A stretch of DNA of 64,000 nt from Mesorhabditis belari (GCA_958450365.1 CAUEEP010000730.1:708001-772000), one strand, 5' to 3'. Counted from the stretch's first letter, positions 50,044-61,639 are shown. Program-made: numbers and translations. Notes: generated from the sequence alone by a model not told the origin.

Positions 50044-50112
50044 GTTCGAGTATCTTTGTGACGTGGTAACGCTAAATCCGAAAGGATGTGTTACTGCTGA
50101 TTATACTTGAAC
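50044..50112 (+). promoter_or_regulatory. SECIS element (form 2) in the SELENOK 3' UTR
   Basis: Helix 1 pairs guucgaguau (50044-50053) with auacuugaac (50103-50112), with one G-U. The non-Watson-Crick quartet is formed by GUGA (50058-50061) and UGAU (50098-50101). Helix 2 pairs gugguaac (50063-50070) with guuacugc (50090-50097), all eight positions counting G-U. An unpaired AAA (50074-50076) lies 12 nt above the quartet, and a mini-stem ucc/gga with a GAAA loop (50077-50086) caps it, as in form 2 SECIS. It lies about 110 nt after the stop codon. Confidence 0.9.
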
Positions 50113-53100
50113 AAGCACATTATTCCTTATTCATTTTTGTACCTATAATATATTTTTGATTCGTTTTTGAGCTAGTTTGGATTATTTCTATAGACACCTA
50201 AACATCCTTGCCGTATTGTGTGACTTTTAAATCGTAGTTTAAATATATATATACGAGATTCTGGTTTCCTTTTGGTTCTTTCAGTTTTTTTTATGATACA
50301 ATATTTTCGTATTTCGTATGCTTGAAATTCTGTGATAAAGTTTAATAAAGTCATTCTTTTTTGCAAAAAGATAATCGACAAAAGGATCCACAATTGTTTC
50401 ATTGTTGAAGTTACCGGGGCAACGTTTTTAGAAAACAAACGATCTACACGGATCCAGTCCTTCTTTCGAGTCTTTTGTCATTTAATTGTTGAGTGAAAGA
50501 AAAAACACGAGTGGGTCTCCCGCGGTCCCCCGACGGCTCAATTAGAGCGAAAACGAAACGAAAGAAAAATTATTGCGATCGACAAAAAAAGAAAATATTG
50601 ACTGCACATGGACATTATAATGATGTTAGAGAATCGTTTTGCAAACAAACATTATTTGATATTTTTAATGATATCCTTTGAGCCTCTCATTTCTTCTTTT
50701 GGGACTTTCAATTAGCAGACAGTTTTGTATGAGATTAACGCTTTTGTTGAGAAAAAACGATGTACTATCAGAAAATATGTCTAGAAGCTACATTGAAAGT
50801 TCCCAGAAAGCTTCGACATAAAGTGCGAATTGAGGATCTCTTTCATCCATCACAAATCATTGCCGTCTTTTGTTTCGCTTTCATTGTGAAGATTATCGGG
50901 GCCAACTTGACGGATTATTGCACACACATCTATTTCATTCTAGACTATAGCAAATTATCTAAGTCATACTTGTACTTTAGATATCTATCACTCTTTCTTA
51001 GCCTTTAATTCCATTCATATAGACTACAGATTTGAATTGCGCTATAAGCGTTTCATAGTCTTCTACAGTAGTTTAAAGTCTTTTAGTTGATAAAGCCTTG
51101 TACTATGCTACGGAGTCAATCGCAATAAGTCAAGTTTATCTGAGACTGAACCACACCTGAGAACCCGAAAGTTTATTTGCAGCTCCAAAATGCTCATCAT
51201 TTTTTCGAAAAGTGTTTTTCATATTTCAAAAACGCCCCCAAATAACCGTTTTACAAGCAAAATGAAACCGATAATTTGTGGGATTCAAATAAAACCCGAA
51301 ATGCTCGTTACTTATTTTTATTGCAAAAGATTGAATGTAAATCAAGTATCTGATCATAAGTGGTTTTTTTATAAAAACTGAAAAACTAATTGGCTGCTTT
51401 GGCTGCTTTGTCTACTTATTATGAATTAGTTATTACGATAAAGTAAAATAAAATTTCAATGGTACAATGTGCTTTCATCAAATTGAACCATCCAAAATCA
51501 ATTTTCAACTCTTTCAATCACTTTCAAGTCACCCCTCATATTTAACCATCCAGAATTATTGAAGATCGACGAAACCAAAGGATTTGTATATTTGACGAAG
51601 CCCGTACTTGTAAAGGATAAACTGTTATCTTGTTATATATGAGCTTAATTAGTCTCATCTGAAATTCCTTTTTTGTCTTTCCTTCCCTTTTTTTCCTGTC
51701 GATTACGCTTCATCAACTTTTTTTTCGGAACTAATCTTCCTCTTTGATTTTTGGACACAGATTCTTAAACAAAATAGACTTGGGGTAATTATGATAAAGC
51801 TTTTAAAAGACTACCGTAATACCTGTGTCTCATTTACAGGTATTACGGTAATGTTTCAATCAAAACTATTCTTTTCGTCTTCTTTCTCATTTTTTTCTCT
51901 TCACTCTTCTCTTCAATTGAAGTCTTCATTTGAATGAAATGCTCTGTATCTCTTCTTTCTTTTTTTCTTTTCAAATCACTCATTATTTCCCTTCTTTCCT
52001 TTTCAGATTTTTCGTGTACCAAAAGCGATAATTGCTCCCTAGACACTCTTTTTTAGAAAAAAGAAAACTAACGCACAGTTTTTGTGTGATTTTCCCGTCT
52101 AACTTTTACAATGTTTCCTTCGCTTTTCTAAGAAATAAAATTTTCCTCATTAGTCGTATCAATCGATTTCTATTTCAGTCTGAACATTTTTGTAGAGATC
52201 ACGTTATTGTAGGCTCTAAGTTGTGAGTTATAGGCTTCTGAAAGATCCTCTTTTCCTCTTCAACCTATTGACACTACGAAAGGATTCTGATTTGACGAGT
52301 TTTTAGAACTTTCAACAAAGCAACACTTTGTAATAGATGTTGTTCAAAACATAATAACTTTAGTTACTGAAAAGTACTGAACTCGTCAAAAGTTACTTTA
52401 GTTATTACTTTAGGCTGTTACTTGAACTTGAAGCTGTGAGTTGAGGAACTTGTTTCTGTCTTAATGACATTGAAATTGTACTTTTGTGTTTCTCGTCTAA
52501 ATGAAATCAAAAATCACCCTGCCTAGACTTTTCAAATCGATTTCCGAGTCCGTTTCACATGTATGCTTTATGACTTTAATGTGTATCGAAAAGTGCAAAT
52601 TTTCGGCTTCAATTAGGTAGCCCATTTTTCAAAAAAGCTCTCTTTTTTTCGCATTTCTGCAAAGTTTTCATTTCCTTTTCCTAAAATTGCTACTGATTTT
52701 GATTTTTGATTTTATTCTGAACCCCGTATTACATAAAAATGTTTCAAGATGCTTAAAAATTCAATTTTCAGCATCGCAAATCGATTTGAGTTGGGGAAAA
52801 GTGGGAAATCTGCAAATTCTCGGATTTTGAATCGGATAAATTGTAAAGAAGAGAAAATATATGAGTGATTGTTTGTTAAAAGGTTTGTTTGGAAAGGAAA
52901 TTCGAATGATTTCTTAAATGAAAACCTTTAGAGGAAACTCAATCAAAACAAAATAGAAGAGAAGAAAAGTGAACAGTGTGAATGAGTGCTTAGACAAGAG
53001 AAATTTGGTGAGTTGGTTAGATGTTGGTGAGTTGATTAGATAGATAGATGAATGAAAAAGTTATCCGTTAACAGATTCATGCACTCATTTCAGAATTCTT

Positions 53101-53752
53101 CCCGAATCTATCTTTAGTTTGCAAATAATCAATTGATAAAAGTCTTTAGTAACACTTAAAATCTGAAGTGATTGAAGTTGAAGACTGAAGTAAACCAGCT
53201 CTAGCTTTTCTTGACTAAAACGTTTTCTAAAAAGTGCTCACAATCAGCTTATCAGGGACAAGCTACAGTATTCTTTTTACTTTTTTTAGACTAATGAATG
53301 AGACTAATGAATGAGACTAATGAAAGACTAATGAATGACAAATGAATGAGCTTCAAGAGTTGGGTTTATGAGTTGTTTAAAGGAAGATTCACCGTTGTTT
53401 CCCGAAACAAGTAGCTTATCCGAGGACGAGATATGGTAGCTTATCCGAGGGCACTTTTTAGAAAACCCTTTAAATATACAATCTTCTCTCCAATAGACAG
53501 TCCAAAAAACTAAACTGTTGAACATTTTCTGACTCATTTTGGGTTGAAAAACAGATGCGATGACGTTGCAATTCAGCTGGGAATTTTCTACAAACACCCA
53601 TTTGTAGTTTTAGGGAAAAATAATTAATCTTATATATGGAACCAATAAAAAAGAAAAAAGGATATGCCCTTCTTGCTTTTTTATATGCTTTATGCTTCCC
53701 TTATAGAAGATAAAATTCGTGCATCCGTTGCCTCATATTCTTTATCGGATCG
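50113..53752. other. Long gap with no supported gene
   Basis: An 82-codon plus-strand ORF (50760-51008, IIAVFCFAFIVKII hydrophobic) and a Lys/Glu-rich minus-strand ORF (51843-52046, LLVHEKSEKERREIMSD) are the best candidates. Neither has recognisable homology or partner exons. A 45-bp palindrome, gtaatacctg...caggtattac, lies at 51813-51851. About 53287-53345 is a short gagactaatgaat tandem. Confidence 0.4.
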
Positions 53753-56416
53753 ATGGGCGCCTCAGCTTCGGCTTCACGTCGCGGACTCGCGAATAGTCTC
53801 TTCAAACCCGATCGAGAATACAAAATTCTCGTTTTGGGGTGTATGGGAAGTGGGAAATCGACGCTTTGCCGGCATTTAGTGTACGTTTTTGAAATAAAAT
53901 CACTCAAATCATTTTCCCAATTTTAGTCGTATTGCCCGAGGAATTCCTCCAATTTTACCCTATTATCAGCACACACTTCAAAACAATGTTCTCGAGTTGT
54001 ACAAGGCGATCGCCGAATTAGCCGATCGAATGGGCATTGGCGTAGAATTGTATGAGGTGAAATATTGGAAAGGATGAATAAAATGGGAAACACTAGTGCA
54101 ATTAAGAACAAGAACAAGGACAAGAACAAGAACAAGAGCAACATTTCAGGATGCAATCGATGTCGTCAACGATTTTCGACATAGAGAACAAATCTCGGAC
54201 AAGGTTTGTAAATTGAGCGAACTTTTGTCCTATTTTTGTCCTTTTTCACAAGCCCAAAGTTTCAATTAACTAATTTATCACAGATCTTTTAATCAAAAAC
54301 TGTTCAAAAGCTGCTCAAAAACTGTTCAAAAACTGCTCAAAAACTTTTAAATTTCCTTTTTTTTAGGCAATGACTGGTCTCCAACAATTGATTGCTTCTC
54401 CACTTTACAATGAAATTTTAAATCGAAATCGACGACCCGAATTACCACCAAATCACGCTTTGTAAGAAATTAACAACATAACTTTGATTTGAACAACAAC
54501 AAGACTGCTCAGACTCTCAGCAATGATTGATTTCAGTTTTGTGGCAAATGCAGAACGAATCCTTCGACGTGATTACATGCCAACAGAAAGTGATCTCCTT
54601 TATATGTATGCGATGACCGTTGGATTGGATCAACAAACTGTTCGAATGCATAGTGCTATATTTGAGTGAGCAATGAATATATAAAAATTGTCTAAAGACA
54701 GTAAGAAACTAGGCAAATTTCTAAGACCAAACTGTATCATTGATACGCTGTAAAAACTAGGAAGAAGTCTTGTTGGCTATCGCTAGAAGCTATCGCTGGA
54801 AGCTATCGCTAGAAGCTAAGCGTTGTTGTGCTTGCCATTATGCCTTCAAAAACCGTTTTTAAACAAACGTTAGATATCAAAAGTTATCCCAGAATTTCTA
54901 CTCCTAATCTTTTCCGTATCAAAACAATCTCCAATCACTTTTCAGACTCTACGAACTACCGGGTCATCATGTTTTCCGTCGTAAATGGACCTCATTTCTC
55001 AATTACACAACGACAGTGATATTTTGTGTGGATTTGTCAGAGTTATGTATGGGTGCATTCTATTCGGTCAGTCAATTCAGCAAACAATTCTTCAGTCATT
55101 CATTGATTCATTGATTCAAGTCATTCACTCCCACTCATTTCAGGGTCACCTCAAAGACAAAACTCTTTCAATTTTCAAGGATCTTCTCAACAATGAATTA
55201 CTTCGGAAATCTTCTTTCATTTTACTCTTTAATAAGTAATTTTTTTGGTTAAAATTATAGAAAAGAGTTCTTTTAGAAAAGATCTTTTCGATGAGTGGAG
55301 TCCGGGATACAATTTTGAGCAATTGGCACCACAGGTTTGAAAAGAAAGCAAGAAAGCAAGCAAGAAAGCAAGCAAGAAAGAAAGCAAGCAAGAAAGCACT
55401 CGTTTAGCCAAAAGCAGTGGATTAACCGAAATGTTTAATCCATTGACCGAAATTTAACCGTACTTTATCAAGATTGTTTTTTTAATTTCAATGTTTTCTT
55501 AGATGCGAAGTGGTCAAGAGGCTTTATCGTTCTATCGAAATCTTTTCCTCCATCTCTCGCCTGTGAAGAAAATCTACAATCATGTGGTTTCACTTATAAA
55601 ATGTAAGATTTGATTTCATTCGATTTCATTCTCCCCAGCTAATACTTTTTCTAAAAAGACGCTTATTTGAAAAATCTAAAAATAATCAGCTGAATTCTTG
55701 TATCATTTGCTGAGGAAGCACAAGGCCCCAGTCAATGAAACCAGGATTGAGCTGTAAGCTGTCAGCTATGATTTACGGTTAAAGTGTGTTCCTTGCGAGT
55801 AAGTAATTATTCGAGTAAAATTTACATGAGTAATTTTTACTCGATTAATGGATGTGGCTACTTTGCGCCAAATTTTTTTTGCACAACTGGGTCTTTTGCG
55901 CGACTCGTCATATAGATCTCAACAAGTGTAACAAAATGACACCAAAACCATAAAGATTGGCCGGAAGAAAGGTATGGCGAGTTCAGCAAAAAATTTGGCG
56001 CAAAGTAGCCTACTCCCGATTAATTGACGTTTTTGGTCGAGCAACTACGAGTAATCCTCTTTACACGTCGAGTAAATTGAATACCTTTACATTTGAAAGG
56101 AATTTGCCACCAAATCATTTAAACGACTGAATATCTTTTACAGGATTCATATATAAATGGTCGTTCGACAATTTTTCGCCATTTTTTGACGAAAATTTGC
56201 GTAAAAACTCCGGTAATTTTTCGCAAGTGTGCGCTTTAGAAAACGCATTTGCTGAGAGGAATACACTCTAGATAAATCCGATGATACGATGATCCGAAGA
56301 TAAAAAGACTCTCAACCTTTAAGAACCCATTTTCAGCAACAAATCTTGGTGGAACGGTTGTCGATTCACTCACCACAATCATCCGAAGCAATAAAGAGAA
56401 TGTCCAACCATTATAG
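53753..56416 (+). CDS. Divergent heterotrimeric G protein alpha subunit
   Basis: Ten exons (53753-53880, 53927-54056, 54150-54203, 54367-54461, 54537-54665, 54946-55066, 55144-55235, 55277-55334, 55503-55602, 56337-56416) give 328 codons; typical G-alpha is about 350. It starts MGASASAS, so Gly2 myristoylation is possible; Cys3 is absent. The P loop is intact (LGCMGSGKST), as is the base-binding NKKD (FNKKDLF). The all-helical domain is recognisable (YYQHTLQNNVLELYKAI, ERILRRDYMPTESDLLY). Switch I, normally R-V-K-T-T-G, reads YAMTVG. Switch II, normally DVGGQRSERKKW, reads ELPGHHVFRRKW. The C-terminal TCAT-type loop reads STNLGG, and the tail is short (NVQPL). Nucleotide binding may remain, but the Arg and Gln fingers and the Mg-binding Thr are missing, so normal GTP hydrolysis is unlikely. 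Confidence 0.82.
55853..56017. repeat. MITE family A, copy 5 (intron 9 of the G-alpha gene)
   Basis: Shorter than other copies. It keeps tggctactttgcgccaaat and the complement tttggcgcaaagtagccta; the middle is partly deleted. Confidence 0.8.
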
Positions 56417-56727
56417 GATACTCAAAAAGAGACAGTCTATTGTTTTTTTTAATTTCAGATATTTGTTGGGTATAAATATTTAAATATACAAAAAAAAATC
56501 GCTAATCAAGTCTGCACCAGTAGCAATATAATCGGTTTTTTCAGGGAAAGTTGAAAAATTCTTTCGTTTTCCTCTCTTTTTGCTTAAAAATAGAGATAAG
56601 AAGTGATTGGGGAATGGCCGGATGTGAGAAAACATTGATTTCTTGGCATTTTTTGATTGGCAAACATTGATTCCTTGACATTTCCCTTTTATTTTTTATT
56701 GTCTTCATCAATTCTCTTTTCTTGAAA

Positions 56728-59700
56728 ATGCCTGAACGAGATCGTCCACTTTTACGCAAAATGCACTCGACGATTCAAGAAGAAAGCGATGATGAAAATG
56801 GAGGATTTGATGGAAATGATGACGATGAAAATGAAGAAATTCGAAGAAGAGGAAAAGAAAAAGAACCAAGGAAATTCTCACCACCGAAAACATTGAATTT
56901 GCATGGGAAAATGAAAAGTCTTCCGATACCGGCGCCGACTTATTCGAGACAATTGTATGTGTTTTTTATGAGATTTATTTCAGAGGACTTGGTTAGGAAA
57001 AAGAAACTCATTTTTCCTAGACGCCTTCTCACCCCAATCCCAGCCAGTCCTGCTTCATCAGCTTCATCCATTGATTCGTCTCATTTCACCTACACCAATC
57101 ATTTCCCTCATCTATTCACTGAGGAGAAGATGAAAGAAATGAGAAAGATTGGTTGGTGAAAACTACAGTACACCACTATGGACTACTGGATTTGAGATTT
57201 GAGATTTGCTTCTTTTTAGGCCCCTTGAGTGAAGGTCGATCACGATTCGGTGATGTTTCAAAATATGTTGAGAATGAATCGATGAGAGTATGGACTGGAG
57301 CAAAAAGAAAGGAAAATACACAACAATGGGCACCCGGGGTTCGCCAAGAAAATTAGACTTTATAGAATCGAAATTATTCAGCAAAAAGCCGCCTTTCTGC
57401 GCGAGATGGAGGAAATGGCAAATCTCGTGCATTCAAGAATCGCCAGGTTCTTATGATGCTTATCTTTTTTTAGGAAATTAAACTCAATGATTACTTTCCA
57501 GACTTTATGGTTTTTATATCGGACCTGAGGAGATCATTTCATTTCGAGATTACAGTCCAATGGGTACGGTAGAGGTGTGAGAGATCTAATTTACAAATAT
57601 GCAAATCCTTTTAGGATCAAATGCATCGAAATGGAGCACTCTCGGTCAAATCCGCTCTCTCTTACATGAAAGATCTTCTAGAAGGATTACAATTTTGTCA
57701 TAATAATCAACCTCGAGTTCTTCATAGAAATATTAAAGGTTTTGTCAATGGACTTTATTCTATTAGGGTGGTGCAAAAGAAACCGCCGATTTGAGGGTAA
57801 ATTCAAAAAAAAGAATGGCATTCGATGGTGACATGATCACAATGGAATATTTTCGCAAGATTTCGAGCAGATCGGCATGGATCGGCCTGAATAACGTCCC
57901 TCAGCTTGGCTTCGTTCACGACTTCTGGCCTCGAACCGTGCTCGTAATCTTCCAAAGCCTCGTCTCCCTCTCGGAATCGTTGAAACCAAGTCTGACACTG
58001 CCTGAGAGACAAACTGCCATCTCCGAAAGCAGCACAGAAAGAAAGCCGGACTCCAGATCCAGAGTCAGAACCAGAGCCGGACTCCAGATCCAGAGCCAGA
58101 ACTAGAGCCAGACTCCAACACAGAGAGAACGATGCGTTTCGGCAGCAGACTTTCCAATTTTGAAGTTAAACAGTAATGCTGCGACCATGATCTAAATAAA
58201 AAATATAAGCATTTTTAAATAAAATAAACAACAACCAAAAAATTCAAATATCGAAATAAATAGCAAACAAATATGCGAACAAAACATTAAAAAAATAATG
58301 CCGTTAGCATCGCTCGTTTCTGATAAATGAGAGCTGATACCCATCGGCAGTTTCTTTTGCACCACCCTAATAGAATAGGATAGAGTCTCATGACATGGGG
58401 ATCCCTTTGGCTCAGTACTGGGATGAGGCAGGCAGTTATGCAAAATTCATTTCGCCTCGCGCCTCTCCCTTTCCCTAGTAATCTAGTGAAAGTTAAATGT
58501 TAGCCTCGATTAGTTGTTGGACAGCTTTTCCTTTGGCTTTCCTTCGTCTGCACAAAAAAACTTTTTGCATAAGAAACAATCACTAATTTTGATTTTTGAG
58601 ACTTGTGAACCTCTTATTACTTTTTTTTCGCAAAACGGAAACGTTTTTTTGTTACCAAAACGCAATAACGATCGAGTTGAGGCCACAGACTCCATTTTCG
58701 ATTAACAAACAATCAATTAACATCGCTCGTTTCTGATAAATGAGAGCTGATACCCATCGGCAGTTTCTTTTGCACCACCCTAATATTATCATTTAGCTTC
58801 AAATCTTCTTCTCCGCACCGACAATCATGTTTTATTATGTGATTTTGGTATTGAAAATATTGAGCACTTGGTAAGCAATAAGTTTTTAAGCTTTTCAAGC
58901 TTTTTAAAAAAAGAATTCCAGAAAAATGAAGTGAATGTGGAAAAGAAAGAAGAGAGGAAGGTCAGTACATCCAGTCTGACAATCGAGAAACCAAAATATG
59001 TGCCATCAACAAGTGAAATTTCACATTTTCGAAGAACTCTCTTAGCAACAGCACCTGAAATTCTTGAGAGAATTTTTGATGAATCTGCGTACACAGAAGC
59101 GGCTGATATTTGGTAAAAAGAAAGAGATCAAAAAAATAAACTAATGCTAATCAAAAAAAGTAAACTAATGCTTTAGGGCAAGTGGTTGTGTCCTAGTTGA
59201 GATGTTAACATTGAAGCCCCCATTGACCGATTCATTCAATCATCTTGATGATTTGGCTTTACATGAAGTTGGTTTGCAATCAATTACTACAAGCAACAGC
59301 AAGCAACCAATTGCAACCAATTACTACAAATTCAGGAATTGATCTCATTCTCACGAAACAATCAACTCAATGTTTCTCCTCAAAATTTGTTGAGTGAACG
59401 AAAGGATGAATGTCGAGAAGTGTACAATCTTCTGAAAACAATGATGGAAATCGATGAGGATAGAAGACCCTCCGCCTCTCAGGTTTGGAATAGAAATGGA
59501 GTTAACTCCCCCTGAAGTAAGGGAGCTCGTTATAGTGCAATGATTACCACAGTTGGTTCGGTAAGCGAAAGGGCGAGGGTTCGAGTTTTTTGCACGATGA
59601 GGATAGAAGCTTTTGCTTTAGAAGTTTTAGAAAGACGCACAAGTTTTTTTATCTGCCCTAGTTTCAACTAGTATCGATTTTCAGTTACTTTTGGAAGAGG

Positions 59701-60077
59701 AGTTCTCTGAGATAAATGAGGTCCGAATCACGATTCCTTCAAGCCTTCCCACACCTCCGTTGGCTTCTAGAAAAGCGCCACATTTGAAAGTGAAAGTTCC
59801 GACTATTGAAGAGATCTCGAAAGCCCTCGAAAAAAAGGGAAGCGACACTAAGAGGTAAATGAGAGAATAACCATGTATCTATCAACCTAGCGATTCTAAA
59901 AAGTCCCAAGAATCGACGGAACTTGATGGAAACAAGATGGAAAAGGGAAAATGGACGAATGAGGATACGGTACCTAAAAAAAAGAATGACAACAAAGAGA
60001 TGAATTTAGACGGAATGCTCGAAAATATTGAGATGGTATGGAAGCAGATGTCTCCTTTTTCTCTCACTTCTCTTTAA
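56728..60077 (+). CDS. STE/MAP3K-like pseudokinase with an apparent frameshift
   Basis: Exons are 56728-56954, 57021-57151, 57220-57446, 57502-57574, 57615-57738, 58797-58870, 58922-59112, 59177-59267, 59336-59482, 59685-59854 and 59891-60035. An acidic Ser/Pro-rich N-terminus precedes the kinase fold. This shows a Gly loop (IGPLSEGRSRFGDV), a beta-3 lysine in FAKKIRL, an alpha-C Glu (FLREMEEMANLVH), LLEGLQFCH, then LHRNIKASNLLL, CDFG, ATAPEIL, DIWASGCVLVEML and DRRPSASQ. The catalytic HRD reads HRN. The frame carrying the Gly loop stops at 57354 (TAG), while FAKKIRL is in the +1 frame, so one base seems missing near 57285-57290 unless an unseen intron exists. The last exon either reads to a stop at 60077 or splices to the membrane exon at 60117. 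Intron 5 is about 1 kb and holds mariner debris. Confidence 0.68.
57764..58790 (-). mobile_element. Mariner remnant with duplicated right end
   Basis: The left end ttagggtggtgcaaaagaaa (57764) and right ends ttcttttgcaccaccctaat (to about 58372, and again to about 58786) share inverted termini. Minus-strand 57803-58012 encodes the N-terminal helix-turn-helix of a mariner transposase (LRQCQTWFQRFREGDEALED). The rest of the transposase is missing. The right-end stretch gctcgtttctgataaatgag recurs at 58310-58372 and 58724-58786. Confidence 0.75.
59516..59592 (+). other. tRNA-like or SINE-like fragment
   Basis: An A-box-like tggttcggtaag and a B-box-like gggttcgagtt lie at tRNA-like spacing in the intron between kinase exons 9 and 10. 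No acceptor stem pairs well, so it is at best a tRNA-derived relic. Confidence 0.25.
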
Positions 60078-60119
60078 AGTAACTAAAATTTAACTTTGAA
60101 ACCCATGTACTTACAGTGG

Positions 60120-60807
60120 ATGGGTGTTGTGTTATTGTCGGCTCTCTCACTCGCTTTTGTCGCCTACGTGGTCTTCAATGTATGACTGAATTGTTTAATT
60201 TGAGCTAAAAATGAAGTCTTAAACAAAATTTCGAGAAAACTGCATATTTTAATAACTTTAGGCAATTTTCCTCATCTACAAGGCAATCGGAATCGTTTGT
60301 CAATGCAAATTAAATGAAGGTCACCCCAAAATGGTCTCAATTCTCAAAGCATAACTTTTTAGGTTTTATCGTGCTGATTGCTCTCATATTGTTGCCAATA
60401 CTCATCCTACTAACCACCCTTTGTTGCAACAATTCAATCGAAAAATATAAACAAGCAAAAGCTGATGGTTCGCTTGAGAAATGCAGGTTAAGATCCATCA
60501 ATCTTTAAGACATTGAAAAGCTTTGAAGTTATGTAAAAAAGGCTCCGAAAGACGATATAATTCTTTGTGGAATGCTTGTTCTCCAAGGGACAAATGGCCG
60601 ATCGAAAAAAAGAAGCAATGAAAGTGTAAGCTCATGAATTGAAAAGATCAACCGACACACTTTCCACATGCAATTCGCAATAATCATAATGGAATTTAGT
60701 TGGCTCGCCGGAAAAACGCCGAAAGTACCCAACACGATCAAACAAGCATGACCCAAGCTCTACGATTGCAAAGTGGTTTCGCTATGGGCGTGTCAAAACT
60801 GGCTTGA
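60120..60807 (+). CDS. Small two-TM membrane protein (or C-terminal extension of the pseudokinase)
   Basis: Exons 60120-60179, 60262-60319, 60363-60486, 60529-60625 and 60700-60807 give 148 codons. The first membrane stretch is MGVVLLSALSLAFVAYVVF and the second FIVLIALILLPILILLTTL. Between them is CQCKLNEG, and after them CCNNS. The tail is polar (RRKNAESTQHDQTS). The ATG lies three bases after a ttacag acceptor, only 42 nt past the alternative stop of the kinase gene. A downstream operon gene fits. But the acceptor is also in phase with the last kinase exon, so a fused membrane-anchored protein is equally possible. Family unknown. Confidence 0.5.
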
Positions 60808-60937
60808 AACCCCTTATTACTCGCATATCTTCTTATAAAGCTATTCTTTTTACAATCTTTTTGAAATTTTAAACCAAACAAATGTTATAAAACGAATGCA
60901 CAAAAATAAAACTTACGAGAGTTTTACAGACAAAAAT

Positions 60938-61353
60938 GTCGGGGGTGGGACAAATGCGACCTTTTTTTGCGCACCCGGCCAAAAGCGCACCTTTTTTTTG
61001 CTGGAAAAGGTCTTAGGCAAGGCCGTAGAGCTTCGAAAATATTTCCATATAAGGGAATCGTATGCGTAGATTCCGAATTTCGACAAATCAGACCTCGCTG
61101 ACACGTCAAATTTGGGCTAAAAGGCAAAAACTGCGGAAAAGCGTTAAGTTGCGTAGTTTTTGCCTTTTAGCCCAAATTTGACGTGTCAGCGAGGTCTGAT
61201 TTGTCGAAATTCGGAATCTACGCATACGATTCCCTTATATGGAAATATTTTCGAAGCTCTACGGCCTTGCCTAAGGCCTTTTCCAGCAAAAAAAAACGTG
61301 CGCTTTTGGCCGGGTGCGCAAAAAAAAAGGTCGCATTTGTCCCACCCCCAAAA
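60938..61353. repeat. 416-bp near-perfect palindrome (fold-back element)
   Basis: Arms of about 195 bp (ggtgggacaaatgcgacctt ... ctaaaaggcaaaaactgcg and its complement) flank a loop of about 20 bp. Both arms encode the same short ORF in opposite directions. It lies directly downstream of the two-TM gene. Confidence 0.95.
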
Positions 61354-61639
61354 ATGTCACTGTAATTACAGTACTCTGTCGCAAAACATTACGGCACTTT
61401 ACAAGTTGTGTACAAATTGTACTTTTGCAAAATAACCCTCCTTTAAAGATACTCAGTCAATGAATTTTGTTTATAACCCAGTTTTCGTCGGTAAAAACGC
61501 CACAGCTTCACTTATGTGTTTTGTGTCAAATTTTGCACACAAATGGGGAAATTGGTGAAGATTTTGATAATTTTTAGTGCTTTTTATGTGTTTTCTTACG
61601 TTTCATTTTGAATCAATGTATGGTTTTGTTAAGTTTTAC

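Noticed and set aside
50760..51008. 82-codon plus-strand ORF with one hydrophobic stretch
   Set aside because: No homology, no splice-acceptor context and no neighbouring exon; kept only as a note in the gap description.
51843..52046. Minus-strand Lys/Glu-rich ORF as a gene
   Set aside because: It has a plausible acceptor but no partner exons or family match, and the composition alone could arise by chance in purine-rich sequence.
60913..61435. Pairs of similar 60-90 codon ORFs on opposite strands
   Set aside because: They are the two arms of one palindrome, each read in opposite directions, with no start or splice context.
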